Shown here: positions 1 to 6,508 of the stretch, piece by piece
Position numbering within the stretch: position 1 is the stretch's first letter
How the letters are laid out: the number at the start of each line of letters is the position of its first letter
Assembly (NCBI GenBank): GCA_964354135.1
Contig: CAYGZA010000217.1
Location: 1-11,784, forward strand
Direction of reading: 5' to 3'
DNA length: 11,784 nt
DNA from: CAYGZA01 sp964354135
GTDB lineage: Bacteria; Planctomycetota; Planctomycetia; Pirellulales; Thermoguttaceae
Notes under the pieces: model-generated
What the model was told of the DNA's origin: nothing
The model's input: the letters and a program-made list of their open reading frames with translations, nothing else
Databases searched by the model: none
Program-made: the position numbers and the translations under genes

Positions 1-861
1 TACCTGGCCCCGGAACAGGCCATCAACAGCCACGGCGTGGACGCCCGGGCCGACATCTACAGCCTCGGCTGCTCGCTTTACTATTTGCTTGCCGGGCACC
101 CGCCGTTTGCCGAGGGGACGCTCCCGCAGCGGCTCGTGATGCACCAAAAGGCCGCTCCCCCGGACATCCGCCAAAATCGCCCCGATTGCCCGGAGGACTT
201 GATCGAGATCTGCCTGCGGATGATGGCCAAGAGGCCCGGCGGCCGCTACCAGTCCGCCCGGGAAGTGGCCGATGCCTTGGCCGATTGGCTCCGGGTTCAC
301 GGCCACTCGACGGACACCACGGTGGGCAGCGGCTCGTCGAGCCGGCTCAAGGGTCCCGGGAGCGGGACGCGGCTTCCTAAGACAGAGGCTGCCGAAACGG
401 GAGGCAGCAGCTCGCGATCGCTGCCCCGGGCGACGGCTTTGGATGCCGCCGAGCCGCGGCCCAAGCCCTCGGCCCCGGGATCATCGGTCCCGGAACCACC
501 GGCAGCCAACGGCGACACCGGGTTGCGGACTGACGAGGCCACGGCGACGGGACCGGGCAGCGGCTCGGGCCGCTTGCCGGCCGCGGAGACTTCCCAAGGC
601 GGTTCCGGGGGCAAACGTCGTGCGCAAGGGACGCTGCCGGTTGCTCAGCGATTGGAGGAAGCCGATCCCCTGGCCGAAATTGCCGCGCAGGCCGCTCTTT
701 CGGGCATTCGCCGCGCGGCAGCCGTCAAAGGCGTGAGCGACCAACAGCTCGCCGCCTACCGCAGCCGCAAACAAATCCCCCTCTGGCTCTGGGGGCTACT
801 GGCCGGCGGGGCCGTGTTGGCGATCGTAGTCCTGGGAGCGATGATCCTCGGGGCGTGGTGA
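1..861 (+). CDS. Ser/Thr protein kinase, C-terminal part, tail-anchored (5' end outside window)
   Basis: This is the C-terminal 286 residues of a Hanks-type Ser/Thr kinase, open from base 1. Seen: the subdomain VIII motif YLAPEQ at residues 1-6, the subdomain IX motif DIYSLG at 18-23 with its structural Asp, and the subdomain XI Arg near 82 (GGRYQSA). The kinase fold ends around residue 100. A Ser/Gly/Pro/Ala-rich linker of about 150 residues follows, then a hydrophobic segment at about 259-285 that ends one residue before the stop. There is no extracytoplasmic sensor domain, so the kinase probably hangs in the cytoplasm from a C-terminal membrane tail. The linker holds an imprecise duplication: GPGSGTRLP at 118-126 and GPGSGSGRLP at 184-193, each followed by AAET and a GGS motif. 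The ATP-binding and catalytic loops are upstream of the window, so activity cannot be judged. The gene converges on larE with a 4-base gap. Confidence 0.93.
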   Translation, partial: YLAPEQAINSHGVDARADIYSLGCSLYYLLAGHPPFAEGTLPQRLVMHQKAAPPDIRQNRPDCPEDLIEICLRMMAKRPGGRYQSAREVADALADWLRVHGHSTDTTVGSGSSSRLKGPGSGTRLPKTEAAETGGSSSRSLPRATALDAAEPRPKPSAPGSSVPEPPAANGDTGLRTDEATATGPGSGSGRLPAAETSQGGSGGKRRAQGTLPVAQRLEEADPLAEIAAQAALSGIRRAAAVKGVSDQQLAAYRSRKQIPLWLWGLLAGGAVLAIVVLGAMILGAW

Positions 862-865
862 CCGA

Positions 866-1738
866 TCAGTTCCCGCCAGGTCGCAGGACTTGCAGGCTTT
901 CCGGCGGGAGAATCGCGTTGAGGCTCCCCGAGCGAAAGCCCTCCAAATCGAGAGTTATGTACTTGAAGCCCATCGCCCTGAGATGCTCGATCAGCTCGCG
1001 GCGGAATTGCCGATCGGAAAACCTCGGCAAAGCCTCGGGGGCAACCTCGATCCGCGCCATGTCCCCCTTGTGGTAGCGGACGCGCAGGGGTCGAAAACCC
1101 CGCTCCCGCAGGAACCGCTCCGCGCTGTCAATCATCGCCAGCCGCTCCGGCGTAACGCTCTCCCCATAGGCAATCCGGCTGCTCAGGCACGGCATGGCAG
1201 GCTTGTCCCAGGTTGGGAGCCCCCAATCTTGGGCCAGCGAGCGGATTTCCGCTTTCGTCAGGCCGCACTCCGCCAGCGGGCTGCGGACCTTCCGATCCCT
1301 GGCGGCCTGGAGGCCCGGCCGGTGCTCGCCGTGGTCATCCCAATTCGAGCCGTCGGCCACCACCGCAACGCCGGTTTCCCGGGCGATCCGTTCCACTTGG
1401 CTAAACAACTCGGTCTTGCAGAAATAGCAGCGATTGGGGCTGTTTTCCCGGTAGTCGGGGTTGGCCAGTTCTCCGGTCTCGATGACCTGGTGGCGGATGC
1501 CGATCTGTTGGGCAAGCCGACGGCACTCCTCCAATTCCCCCGCCGCCAGGCTGGCGCTAAAGCCGGTGACCGCGACCGCCTGGTCGCCCAACGCCAGGGA
1601 GGCGGCCTTGGCCAGGACCGTGCTGTCCAGCCCGCCGGAAAACGCGACCGCGCAGCTCCGGTAGCTCCGCAAGAGGTCCAGGAGTCGTTCCCGCTTGGCG
1701 GCGAGCTCGGCGGACAGTTCAGGCATGAGCGTTTTCAA
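866..1738 (-). CDS. larE: LarE, ATP-dependent sulfur transferase of nickel-pincer nucleotide synthesis
   Basis: LarE adenylates the carboxylates of the LarB product and replaces them with thiocarboxylates, a step towards the nickel-pincer nucleotide cofactor of lactate racemase and related enzymes. Seen in the 290-aa frame: the PP-loop SGGLDST at 34-40, NRCYFCKTEL at 102-111, and KPAMPCLSSR at 179-188. Cys184 lies where the sacrificial sulfur-donor Cys (Cys176 of Lactiplantibacillus plantarum LarE) is expected. With Cys104 and Cys107 it could instead form the three-Cys set of the [4Fe-4S] type of LarE described in Thermotoga maritima; only an alignment can decide. The frame opens with TTG at 1738, while an ATG four codons later (1726) is at least as likely a start; no clear Shine-Dalgarno is visible for either. 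It is on the same strand as larB, nnrD and the DUF2784 gene but is separated from them by about 430 bases holding a REP-like repeat, so it may have its own promoter. Confidence 0.9.
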   Translation of the reverse strand: MKTLMPELSAELAAKRERLLDLLRSYRSCAVAFSGGLDSTVLAKAASLALGDQAVAVTGFSASLAAGELEECRRLAQQIGIRHQVIETGELANPDYRENSPNRCYFCKTELFSQVERIARETGVAVVADGSNWDDHGEHRPGLQAARDRKVRSPLAECGLTKAEIRSLAQDWGLPTWDKPAMPCLSSRIAYGESVTPERLAMIDSAERFLRERGFRPLRVRYHKGDMARIEVAPEALPRFSDRQFRRELIEHLRAMGFKYITLDLEGFRSGSLNAILPPESLQVLRPGGN

Positions 1739-1799
1739 ACGAGAGTCTGAATTTCAAGGATGTCGCGGTCAGCCCGGCGGCGACGCCTCGGGCACGGCC

Positions 1800-1905
1800 A
1801 GCCCGGATTATTCATGGACAGCGAGAGTAGCACAGGCATCTTGCCTGTGTTACCTGATCGGCAGGCTGGAAGCCTGCCTTACAACGTCGATGAGTAATCC
1901 GGGCT
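1800..1905. repeat. REP/BIME-like compound palindrome
   Basis: A 106-bp element with nested symmetry. The outer arms, 1800-1815 (AGCCCGGATTATTCAT) and 1890-1905 (ATGAGTAATCCGGGCT), are inverted repeats matching at 15 of 16 positions. Inside are two perfect 8-bp hairpins with 3-nt loops: CACAGGCA/TGCCTGTG at 1831-1849 and GGCAGGCT/AGCCTGCC at 1860-1878. The first is preceded by GTAG (1827-1830). The second is followed by TTAC (1879-1882), which reads GTAA on the other strand, so the two units face each other. A GTAG-type tetranucleotide at the foot of a palindrome is the hallmark of REP sequences mobilised by REP-associated tyrosine transposases, and paired inverted units are called BIMEs. It lies upstream of larE on the transcribed strand. 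A role as terminator or mRNA-stability structure is possible, but there is no T-run. Confidence 0.75.
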
Positions 1906-1912
1906 AGCCCGA

Positions 1913-2158
1913 CTACCGCCGGCAATACAAAAGGAGGTCCTCCACCGCAATGCCGTGGCGGTGCGCATTTGAGAGCCCATTGTCAATAAAGAGGCGACCT
2001 GGGCCCCAGGTTGTGTGATCCGTAGCCGGTCCCCACCAGGAGGCCCGGACTTCGGCTATACACGCGGCTGGGGCCTTTGAATCATCAGGTCCCCAATGGG
2101 CAACGTATCGGCTCACCAAATGATCTGCACCGACAGCACGAGCATGATGGAGGACCAC
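1913..2158 (-). CDS. Doubtful hypothetical ORF, 81 aa
   Basis: This is the only frame of any size in the 427 bases between larE and the DUF2784 gene that are not taken up by the REP-like element. It would start with GTG at 2158 and stop with TAG at 1913, eight bases from the end of the repeat. I do not recognise the product. It has no membrane segment or signal peptide, is rich in Trp, His and Asp, and ends in a double Arg. Third codon positions are clearly less GC-rich than in the neighbouring genes, which argues either for non-coding DNA or for a recently acquired or decayed fragment. There is no clear ribosome binding site. I list it mainly to say what the stretch holds. Confidence 0.2.
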   Translation of the reverse strand: MVLHHARAVGADHLVSRYVAHWGPDDSKAPAACIAEVRASWWGPATDHTTWGPGRLFIDNGLSNAHRHGIAVEDLLLYCRR

Positions 2159-2165
2159 ATGCGCG

Positions 2166-2798
2166 CTACGGCCGTCTGCGCGTCCAATGTATCCTACCCG
2201 CTTTCCGGTTCCTGGACAAGAAACGAATCAGCCATCCCACGTCCGGGTGGGACAGCCACCGGTTCAGCCGCAGCCGTTGGTGCCACCCCTTGAAGGCTCG
2301 CCTTTCCCACCTGCCGATCAGCCACCGGGGTCCCGTAGGCGGCCGCGGCGGGGCCAGGATCAGGGTCAATACGACCGACGCCCCAAACACGCAGTACGCG
2401 ATGGCCAGTTTCCTTTGCAGGGCCTGGGATGCCTCCTTAAGCAGGGCCGCGCGCTCGTCGAATGACAGGTCGGAGGCCCCCTCGTCCAGGGACGGCTGGT
2501 AAAACAGGACGGCGTTGCACAATCGCCCGACGAACGTCCCTGGTTCCACGGTCTTTCCGGCCAACTCCCGCAGGTCTTCTTCCCAGGTGGTAAGCGGGCA
2601 GATGACCCCGCACAGGGCTTCCGCGACCACGACGGCGATCATCGCGAAATGGACGATCCGGAACCAGAAGTTCCGCACCCACCGCCACTGAAGCACCATC
2701 CCAATCAGGATCGCCACCATCCCGAACAGCACGAAGCCCACGTAAGCCGCATGGATGACGACAAGGACGTCGGCAGCAGCCAGGTAGAGAGTTTCCAT
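2166..2798 (-). CDS. DUF2784 family membrane protein, enlarged
   Basis: A 210-aa membrane protein of the DUF2784 family, whose function is unknown. Seen: a first hydrophobic segment at about 8-36, a second at about 47-67 running into the family hallmark CPLT (67-70) followed by an acidic/charged stretch (TWEEDLRELAG), and a third at about 131-149. Typical members are about 120-130 aa and end soon after the CPLT region. This one has an extra charged loop at about 100-130, with the acidic sequence SLDEGASDLSFDER, and a basic tail of some 60 residues (about 150-210) ending in RRRP. A TTG start 18 bases upstream (2816) keeps the frame open, but the ATG at 2798 begins right at the first helix and is preferred. 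nnrD ends 60 bases upstream on the same strand, so co-transcription is likely. Family assignment is fairly sure; the role is not known. Confidence 0.72.
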   Translation of the reverse strand: METLYLAAADVLVVIHAAYVGFVLFGMVAILIGMVLQWRWVRNFWFRIVHFAMIAVVVAEALCGVICPLTTWEEDLRELAGKTVEPGTFVGRLCNAVLFYQPSLDEGASDLSFDERAALLKEASQALQRKLAIAYCVFGASVVLTLILAPPRPPTGPRWLIGRWERRAFKGWHQRLRLNRWLSHPDVGWLIRFLSRNRKAGRIHWTRRRP

Positions 2799-2858
2799 AT
2801 CCTCAAGAGGCCGCAACCAGAGCCCCTATTCCGCCTCGTCCACGAATTGAGTGACTCC

Positions 2859-3719
2859 CTACGAACAGGGCTCGCGTCGGTACGCGGCAAACGCCCGCGG
2901 CAGGTAGCGGACCAAGTCGCTGGCGATCAGGCACTGTTGGCCCAGTTCGGTGGCCCCCAGGTCGCCGGCCAGCCCGTGCAGGTACGCTCCGAGGCGGGCA
3001 GCATCGAACGGCGTAAGCCCTTGGCACGCCAAGGCGGCGATCAGCCCGGTCAATACGTCGCCGGACCCGCCGGTCGCCATTCCCGGGTTTCCCGTAGTGT
3101 TGACCGCCTGCTGGGCGCCGTCGGTGATGAGCGTGCGGTGCCCTTTGAGGACGAGCACGACGCCGCAACGGGCCGCCAACTCAACCGCCGCCGCTTGACG
3201 CTCCTCCGGTGGAACGCGCGGTCGGCCAAGCAACCGCGCGAACTCGCCGGGGTGCGGGGTGAGGATCCGCGGCCCGCCCGGATGCGCAAGCGCCTCGCGG
3301 CGCGCCGCAAGGGCGTTCAACCCGTCGGCGTCCACGACCATGGGCTGCGGAAGCCGTGCGTACAGCCCGGAAACCAACACCTCAAGCCCCAGCGAGCGGC
3401 CGATTCCCGGGCCGCACACCACGACCGTCGCGGCCGAAGCCAAGCGGCCGATCTCCTCCCGCGCGTCCAAGGCGATCCGCCCGATGCGGTCCGATGAAAG
3501 CGGGACGGTCATACACGAGGGCTCGACCCCGGCGGCGGTGTTGAGGCAAACGTCCGGGACGGCCAGCCGCACCAGCCCGGCGCCGCCCCGCAAGGCCGCC
3601 ATCCCGCAGAGGGCCGCCGCACCGACCATCCCACGCGATCCCCCAATCACCAGAACGAGGCCGAAGTTTCCCTTGTGGCTATCGGGGGGACGGTCGGCGA
3701 GCCTGGGAAGTCCGCTCAT
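2859..3719 (-). CDS. nnrD: ADP/ATP-dependent NAD(P)H-hydrate dehydratase (YjeF C-terminal domain)
   Basis: This enzyme dehydrates S-NADHX and S-NADPHX, the damaged hydrated forms of NAD(P)H, back to NAD(P)H at the expense of ADP or ATP. The 286-aa ribokinase-like protein shows VIGGSRGMVGAA at 24-35, VDADGLN at 129-135, LTPHPGE at 153-159, VLKG at 190-193, and the glycine-rich anion-hole motif GNPGMATGGSGDVLTG at 210-225 with the likely catalytic Asp221. The NADHX epimerase domain fused in E. coli YjeF (Nnr) is absent, so the epimerase must be encoded elsewhere. The frame stays open 34 codons further upstream inside larB, but the ATG at 3719 starts at the right place for the family and overlaps the larB stop as ATGA, which suggests translational coupling. 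That coupling puts NAD(P)H repair in one unit with an enzyme that consumes the NAD precursor NaAD. Confidence 0.92.
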   Translation of the reverse strand: MSGLPRLADRPPDSHKGNFGLVLVIGGSRGMVGAAALCGMAALRGGAGLVRLAVPDVCLNTAAGVEPSCMTVPLSSDRIGRIALDAREEIGRLASAATVVVCGPGIGRSLGLEVLVSGLYARLPQPMVVDADGLNALAARREALAHPGGPRILTPHPGEFARLLGRPRVPPEERQAAAVELAARCGVVLVLKGHRTLITDGAQQAVNTTGNPGMATGGSGDVLTGLIAALACQGLTPFDAARLGAYLHGLAGDLGATELGQQCLIASDLVRYLPRAFAAYRREPCS

Positions 3720-4510
3720 GGACGGCTGCGTCCTCGGGAGGCATTGCGGGCGATCAACCCGGCGATGTAGCCGCCCTTGAAGCCGGCGTCGATGTTCACC
3801 ACGGTCACGTTGGCCGCGCAACTGTTGAGCATTCCGAGCAGGGCCGCCAGGCCGCCGAAGCTCGCCCCGTAGCCGACGCTCGTCGGGACGGCGATCACCG
3901 GGCAGGCGACATGGCCGCCCACCACGCTCGGCAGTGCCCCCTCCATGCCGGCCACGACCACCACCGCATCGGCATCCCGGAGCACCGCGAGGTTGGCCGT
4001 CAGACGGTGGGGCCCGGCGACACCTACGTCCTGAATCATGCTCACCCGAGCACCGGTCCAGAGGGCCGTTTCCCGAGCCTCCTCTCCCACCGGCAGATCG
4101 CTGGTGCCCGCCGTGACGACCGTCACCCGACCGGCATCGACCGCTTCGCCGTCGTGCCTTTGATCGCCGGACGTGACCAGCGGGATACGGAAGGTGCCGC
4201 CTGCGGGGTTATAGACCCCGCCGGGGAACTTGGCGGATAGCTCTGCCGCCTGCTCGGGCGACATCCGCGTGGCCAGAACGTCGATCCCATTTTCCATCAG
4301 CGTGCGGAAGATCCTCTCCATGGCGGCGGCGGTCTTCCCCGGGGCGAACACCACCTCCGGGAAGCCGCAGCGGCGGCTGCGATCCAGGTCGAGCTGGGCT
4401 TCGCCAAGATTGGCGATCGGGGGCGTGGTCAAGCGACGGGCGAATTCCGCGGCGGTCAACTCGCCTGAGAGAAGCCGTTGGGCTAAGTGTTCGATTTCAT
4501 GGGCGTTCAT
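3716..4510 (-). CDS. larB: LarB, NaAD carboxylase/hydrolase of nickel-pincer nucleotide synthesis
   Basis: LarB carboxylates C5 of the pyridinium ring of nicotinic acid adenine dinucleotide and cleaves the phosphoanhydride, giving the dicarboxylated mononucleotide used by LarE. The 264-aa product has the LarB N-terminal region, including the family signature GFPEVVFAPGKT at 49-60, and a PurE-like AIRC domain from about 128. Seen there: VVTAGTSDLPVGEEA at 131-145, VAGMEGALPSVVGG at 186-199, VPTSVGYGASFGG at 208-220, and MLNSCAANVTVVNIDAGF at 227-244. Cys231 fits the Cys that forms the covalent adduct with the pyridinium ring in L. plantarum LarB (Cys221). ATGs lie at 4540, 4519 and 4510; the last best fits the usual N-terminus and is chosen, but the longer forms cannot be excluded. 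The stop overlaps the nnrD start by 4 bases. LarB homologs also occur without a lactate racemase, so the end use of the cofactor is open. Confidence 0.92.
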   Translation of the reverse strand: MNAHEIEHLAQRLLSGELTAAEFARRLTTPPIANLGEAQLDLDRSRRCGFPEVVFAPGKTAAAMERIFRTLMENGIDVLATRMSPEQAAELSAKFPGGVYNPAGGTFRIPLVTSGDQRHDGEAVDAGRVTVVTAGTSDLPVGEEARETALWTGARVSMIQDVGVAGPHRLTANLAVLRDADAVVVVAGMEGALPSVVGGHVACPVIAVPTSVGYGASFGGLAALLGMLNSCAANVTVVNIDAGFKGGYIAGLIARNASRGRSRP

Positions 4511-4815
4511 AGCCTCCATGGTAGTCGAGCGGCCGGGCATTGGAAACCGGGGAATTGCGTCTTAGCCCCGGCGGCCAAGCCGGGCCGCTCTCGGGCGTTG
4601 GACACACACCGCAGAAAGCGTAGAATGCGCCGCATGATCGCCTGCCATCTGATCTTCGCCGCGTACGGCTTCCGTTTGCCGAATGACCCGCGAGGCTCGT
4701 GGTCCGAGAAGGTATGGGCTCGGCAACCGCGTCCTTGCGGCGGAGCCACGACCTAGGCGATCGGGGCTGACGTGTACGCGACCGGGGCTAACCGCCTTGA
4801 ACTTGAGGAGCACCT
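4511..4815. other. Divergent intergenic region larB / peptidase
   Basis: This 305-base spacer must hold the promoters for the leftward larB unit and the rightward peptidase-accBC run. I see no convincing -35/-10 pair or operator by eye. Its middle is taken up by a transposase-like fragment (4634-4756, separate entry). The only clear expression signal is the ribosome binding site GAGGAG at 4805-4810, five bases before the peptidase ATG at 4816. In the last 60 bases GGGGCT occurs twice, in the contexts CGATCGGGGCTGACG and CGACCGGGGCTAACC; these are short and of unknown meaning. Confidence 0.5.
4634..4756 (+). pseudogene. 5' fragment of a REP-associated (Y1, IS200-like) transposase gene
   Basis: The 40-codon frame begins MIACHLIFAAYGFRLPNDPR, then GSWSEKVWARQ, and stops at TAG after GGATT. 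From memory, this matches the N-terminus of planctomycete Y1-type transposases and RAYTs, which open with a YGFWLPNDPRGSWS block and then a W-L-FG-AT segment. The match appears co-linear across all 40 codons, and the frame then ends. The HUH motif (DHVHLLV type) and the catalytic Tyr, which lie further along in such proteins, are absent in any frame before the peptidase gene. I read it as a decayed remnant, not a functional small protein. An ATG nine bases upstream (4625) is in frame. Its presence fits with the REP-like palindromes at 1800-1905, since RAYTs are the enzymes thought to spread such elements. Family recognition is by memory and should be checked by a profile search. Confidence 0.55.
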
Positions 4816-5913
4816 ATGAAAGACCGCTATCCGGAACGACGCGAGCGACTTCGCCGGGCTGTGCGGAAGACCGGGGCCGACGCCCTCCTGGTGACCGACT
4901 TTACAAACGTCACTTACTTGACCGGTTTCACCGGGGACGACAGTTACCTTCTGTTGCTCCGCGATAGCGGGGAAATCATCATCAGCGACCCGCGATACAC
5001 CACCCAATTGGGCGAGGAATGCCCCGGTCTGGACCTCTTCATCCGGCGGCCCGGGGTGAACATGCTCGAAGCCACGGTGAAGGTGATCCGTCGCGCCCGC
5101 GTCCGCCGTCTGGGGATCGAGGGGGATTCCATGAGCGTCGGGCTGCGGGACCGAATCGCCAAGGAGATGCCGAAGCTCCAGATGGTCGTCACCAGCGGCT
5201 TGGCGGAGCGGTTGCGGCGGATCAAGGACAGGGACGAGATCGGCCGCATCCGCCAGGCGATCTGGTATGCCGAGAGGGCCTTCGGGGTGGTCAAGGCATC
5301 CTTGCGAGGGGACAAGACCGAGAAGCAGATCGCCGACGAGTTGGACCACCACATGCGGACGTTCGGCGCCACGGCGGCCGGGTTTCCCAGCATCGTGGCC
5401 GTGGGGCCTCGGGCTGCCTTGCCGCATGCCCGGCCGGGAAGCGTTACCGTCGCGTCCAGCGACATCCTCCTCGTGGATTGGGGGGCCGAAAGCGGGCTCT
5501 ACAGGAGCGACTTGACGCGGGTGCTGGTGACCGGTAGAATCTCGCCCAAACTCGAACGCATTTATCGGGTTGTGTTGAGGGCCCAATTGGAGGCCATCGC
5601 TGCGATTCGACCTGGGATCGCAGCCAGCGACGTGGACCGCGTGGCCCGCACAAGGATTGAGAAGGAGGGGTTCGGGCGGCAGTTTGGGCACGGTTTGGGC
5701 CACGGGCTGGGGATGCAGGTCCACGAGGCCCCGCGGCTGGCCGCCAAGATCCCGGGCGTGTTGCGTCCGGGGATGGTCGTCACTGTCGAGCCCGGAATCT
5801 ACTTCCCCGGCTGGGGTGGGGTCCGCATCGAGGATGATGTGCTGGTCACACGGACCGGGCACGAAGTGCTCACCAGCGTTCCGAAGCGATTCGAGGACGC
5901 CGTGGTCTCCTGA
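4816..5913 (+). CDS. M24B family Xaa-Pro aminopeptidase/dipeptidase
   Basis: A cytosolic metallopeptidase of the pita-bread fold that cuts the bond before or after proline in small peptides. It has 365 aa, the usual length of the short (PepQ/YqhT-like) class. The N-terminal creatinase-like domain covers about 1-130, with the family pattern DFTNVTYLTGFTG at 28-40. The catalytic domain covers about 140-360. The five metal ligands are all visible: Asp221 (LVDWGAE), Asp232 (YRSDLTR), His296 (in GHGLGHGLG), Glu325 (TVEPGIYF) and Glu339 (GVRIEDD); His303 of VHE is the expected proton shuttle. GAGGAG at 4805-4810 fixes the ATG. accB begins 42 bases downstream. In Bacillus the similar gene yqhT precedes efp, accB and accC; here the same order appears without efp. 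Whether it acts as aminopeptidase P or prolidase cannot be told from sequence alone. Confidence 0.92.
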   Translation: MKDRYPERRERLRRAVRKTGADALLVTDFTNVTYLTGFTGDDSYLLLLRDSGEIIISDPRYTTQLGEECPGLDLFIRRPGVNMLEATVKVIRRARVRRLGIEGDSMSVGLRDRIAKEMPKLQMVVTSGLAERLRRIKDRDEIGRIRQAIWYAERAFGVVKASLRGDKTEKQIADELDHHMRTFGATAAGFPSIVAVGPRAALPHARPGSVTVASSDILLVDWGAESGLYRSDLTRVLVTGRISPKLERIYRVVLRAQLEAIAAIRPGIAASDVDRVARTRIEKEGFGRQFGHGLGHGLGMQVHEAPRLAAKIPGVLRPGMVVTVEPGIYFPGWGGVRIEDDVLVTRTGHEVLTSVPKRFEDAVVS

Positions 5914-5942
5914 GCCGGGAAACGCGTTGTCGTGGGTAGCCC

Positions 5943-5948
5943 GAGGAG
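5943..5948 (+). promoter_or_regulatory. Shine-Dalgarno deciding the accB start
   Basis: GAGGAG ends seven bases before the ATG at 5956. A GTG at 5932 also opens the frame but has no such site, so 5956 is taken as the accB start. Confidence 0.75.
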
Positions 5949-5955
5949 TGATCGC

Positions 5956-6459
5956 ATGGCCGGTTCTCCGTCCAACCAGGATTTCTTCGACGTGAAGAGG
6001 ATTCGCCGTCTGGTCGAACTGATGAACGAGCACGACCTGACCGAGATCGACCTCCGGCAGGGGGAGACGCGGATCCAGTTGCGTCGCGGCGGAGAACCGG
6101 GGGTAGTCGGGGCGATCCGCCCGACATTGGCGGCCCCGATGGTACTTCCGTCGGCGTCCCCGCCGGCGCGTGAGGCGGCGGCCGCGCCTGCCGAAGCGCC
6201 CCCCAAAGAAGAGCACGTGGTGCTCATCAAGAGCCCCATGGTCGGAACCTTCTATGCGGCGTCCGATCCGGACTCCCCTCCGTACGTCCAAGTGGGCGAC
6301 CCGGTCGGCCCCGAGACGGTGGTTTGCATCGTCGAGGCGATGAAGGTGTTCAACCAGATCCCCGCCGAGGTCTCGGGGACAATTGTGGGGGTGTTGGTCG
6401 AAAACGGGGAACCGGTGGAGTACGGTCAGCCGCTGTTCAAGGTCGACACGCGGCGGTGA
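5956..6459 (+). CDS. accB: AccB, biotin carboxyl carrier protein of acetyl-CoA carboxylase
   Basis: The 167-aa carrier holds the biotin that shuttles CO2 between biotin carboxylase and carboxyltransferase in malonyl-CoA synthesis, the first step of fatty acid synthesis. Seen: an N-terminal helix-rich part (about 10-45) with the BCCP pattern LVELMNEHDLTEIDLRQG at 19-36, an Ala/Pro-rich linker at about 58-84, and a biotinyl domain from 88 to the end. Lys130 in VEAMKVF is the biotinylation site. The thumb segment that marks acetyl-CoA carboxylase carriers is present (SPMVGTFYAASDPDSPP, 93-109). The protein ends in DTRR just after the last strand. accC starts 49 bases downstream. The carboxyltransferase genes accA and accD are not in the window, as is common. 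Confidence 0.96.
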   Translation: MAGSPSNQDFFDVKRIRRLVELMNEHDLTEIDLRQGETRIQLRRGGEPGVVGAIRPTLAAPMVLPSASPPAREAAAAPAEAPPKEEHVVLIKSPMVGTFYAASDPDSPPYVQVGDPVGPETVVCIVEAMKVFNQIPAEVSGTIVGVLVENGEPVEYGQPLFKVDTRR

Positions 6460-6464
6460 GCCGG

Positions 6465-6493
6465 CAGGGGTCGGGAGCCGGAGGCCAGGGGTC
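6465..6493. repeat. Short direct repeat in the accB-accC spacer
   Basis: CAGGGGTC occurs at 6465-6472 and again at 6486-6493, exactly 21 bases apart, within a G-rich, otherwise featureless spacer. The second copy is followed by AGGA (6493 onward), about 12 bases before the accC ATG, which is far for a ribosome binding site. Similar GGGGTCAGG-type low-complexity runs are, from memory, common between genes in planctomycetes. Function is unknown. Confidence 0.4.
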
Positions 6494-6508
6494 AGGAACG
6501 AGCGGTCC

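Noticed and set aside
862..865. A terminator between the convergent kinase and larE genes
   Set aside because: Only four bases separate the stop codons and I see no T-tailed hairpin in the flanking coding ends.
1931..1965. Small palindromes (GGAGGTCCTCC and CACCGC/GCGGTG) after the REP-like element
   Set aside because: They are short, do not share arms with the REP-like units, and have no GTAG foot or repeated partner in the window.
2649..3497. A 282-codon plus-strand frame antisense to nnrD and DUF2784
   Set aside because: It is a shadow of two genes with clear family motifs; its translation is rich in Arg, Gly and Gln with no domain.
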